From assembly GCF_002764115.1 (NCBI RefSeq), contig NZ_CP017942.1, forward strand, positions 469,426-533,425: 64,000 nucleotides of DNA. Reading direction: 5' to 3'. The DNA comes from Phyllobacterium zundukense. Its GTDB lineage: Bacteria; Pseudomonadota; Alphaproteobacteria; Rhizobiales; Rhizobiaceae. Of the stretch, positions 63,292-64,000 are shown one piece after another. The notes beneath the pieces are model-generated. The model saw only the letters and a program-made list of their open reading frames with translations. It did not search any database and was not told the origin of the DNA. Every line of letters begins with the position of its first letter. The first letter of the stretch is position 1. Both the position numbers and the translations under genes were made by a program.

Positions 63292-64000
63292 CGTCTCGCC
63301 AGCAGGCTTTCCTCCAGCACCGGCAGTGTCGAACGGATCAAATCCCGCATTGCAACAAGCGCGAGTCTGTCTGGCACCCTGTCCATTCATCCATGAAGAA
63401 TTTCTTGAATTCTATTGCTATGGCGCAGCCATTCTGGGGGAAAGTTTCATGAATAAATCGAGCCTGCTCTCCTCTGCCTTCAAACGCGACGTTCTCGCGC
63501 ACGTCCATTCCGCGCCCCCGAAACTCGAAGGCACTCAGTTTTGCGATAAAGGGATCCACGACGTGTGCCCAGCGATCGCGATCCATTGAGAACGTGCCAA
63601 TATTGATGTCAGGGGGCGACCTTCGGATCGGAGGGGGCAGCTTCCTGCCCATCTCGGCGATGATTGTAGCTATGGATATCAAGTACGATGAAACGCCCGC
63701 TTCGCTTCTGCAGCCCATGCAAAAAATGGCTTAGCATGGAATAGTAGGCATCATGAATGGCGAGCACATTCTCGATGATGTCTCGCCCGGGTTTTTCTCT
63801 CCATATCTCCATACCCCAAGCTTGATCGGGCGAAAGATAGACGGCCGCGTCGCGCGCTCGGTTGAGATCGACCTCAAAGCGGGACCGATGAAAGATAATG
63901 CGGTTTGGAACATCACGAATGACAAATGCTGTAAAAGGATCCTCCTCCCGCAATCGCTCGTCTTCTGAAATTGCTATCAAGGCTTGAATGGCGGGACTGA
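63288..64000 (-). pseudogene. N-formylglutamate amidohydrolase family protein, frameshifted, runs off the window
   Basis: The 5' end lies beyond 64000. Seen: RFEVDLNRARDAAVYLSPDQ, AWGMEIWREKPGRDIIENVL, SGRFIVLDIHSYNHRRDGQE (metal-binding Asp-His-Ser block), then after a shift IGTFSMDRDRWAHVVDPFIA and CAIAIEFKKFFMDEWTG (Glu), and in a third frame LIRSTLPVLEESLLARR with the stop at 63288. Two indels. The family is zinc-dependent (HutG-like). In this place next to QEGLA and ATP-grasp genes it more probably acts on a small peptide or amide of that pathway than on histidine breakdown (inference). Confidence 0.7.

Overview
The window looks like an accessory stretch of a Hyphomicrobiales (rhizobial) alphaproteobacterium. 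The evidence is a matR-matABC malonate cluster that reads like the Rhizobium one, a NepR-like anti-sigma factor, an HWE-type histidine kinase, perfect EcfG-type promoters (GGAAC-N16/17-CGTT), and many very short one-helix proteins typical of rhizobial stress regulons. Intact genes alternate with truncated or frameshifted ones, insertion-sequence remnants and abrupt junctions between unrelated gene pieces, as on a plasmid or in a genomic island. No tRNA, rRNA, CRISPR array or replication origin was recognised.

Layout. 0-13 kb: broken FAD-protein and PEBP genes, an intact LTA-synthase-type phosphoglycerol transferase, an L,D-transpeptidase, a two-domain rhodanese, a truncated DadA-like gene at a 42-bp palindromic repeat, a run of small unknown genes, a YihY-type membrane protein, and an LpxO-like/RND fragment junction. 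13-24 kb: an NDUFA9-like epimerase, an IS6 remnant, a 441-aa RTX protein, two 29-aa membrane peptides, a groEL fragment joined to a piece resembling actinobacterial LytR-CpsA-Psr proteins, and a GC-rich pair (exported protein-isoaspartate methyltransferase plus a membrane spermidine-synthase-like enzyme). 24-28.5 kb: a sugar ABC transporter whose two permeases are fused into one 751-aa chain. 28.5-38 kb: a general-stress block (cupin, DUF883, NepR-like, small secreted and membrane proteins, a GsiB/17M-like protein, a PAS-HWE kinase overlapping a receiver protein), interrupted by an IS5-type remnant. 38-46 kb: two transglutaminase-like proteins, LysR/NmrA divergent pair, VOC and CBS proteins, and a second RTX protein. 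46-51.3 kb: matC, matB, matA and divergent matR, giving uptake of malonate, activation to malonyl-CoA and decarboxylation to acetyl-CoA. 51.3-64 kb: IS6 and cyclase fragments, an arginase-family gene behind a 21-bp inverted repeat, a second copy of the 34.4-38.0 kb stress block, and a long run of frameshifted genes (haloacetate dehalogenase, cation/proton antiporter, ATP-grasp ligase, QEGLA protein, N-formylglutamate amidohydrolase).

The most notable points are the 3.1-3.6 kb segmental duplication with one decaying copy, the EcfG-promoter-linked miniature genes, a LOV-like PAS domain without the photoactive cysteine, the fused permease, a ~103-bp dispersed element with terminal inverted repeats, and the concentration of frameshifts after 55 kb, which may be real decay or poor base calling. 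All assignments come from reading translations and motifs; no database search was run.
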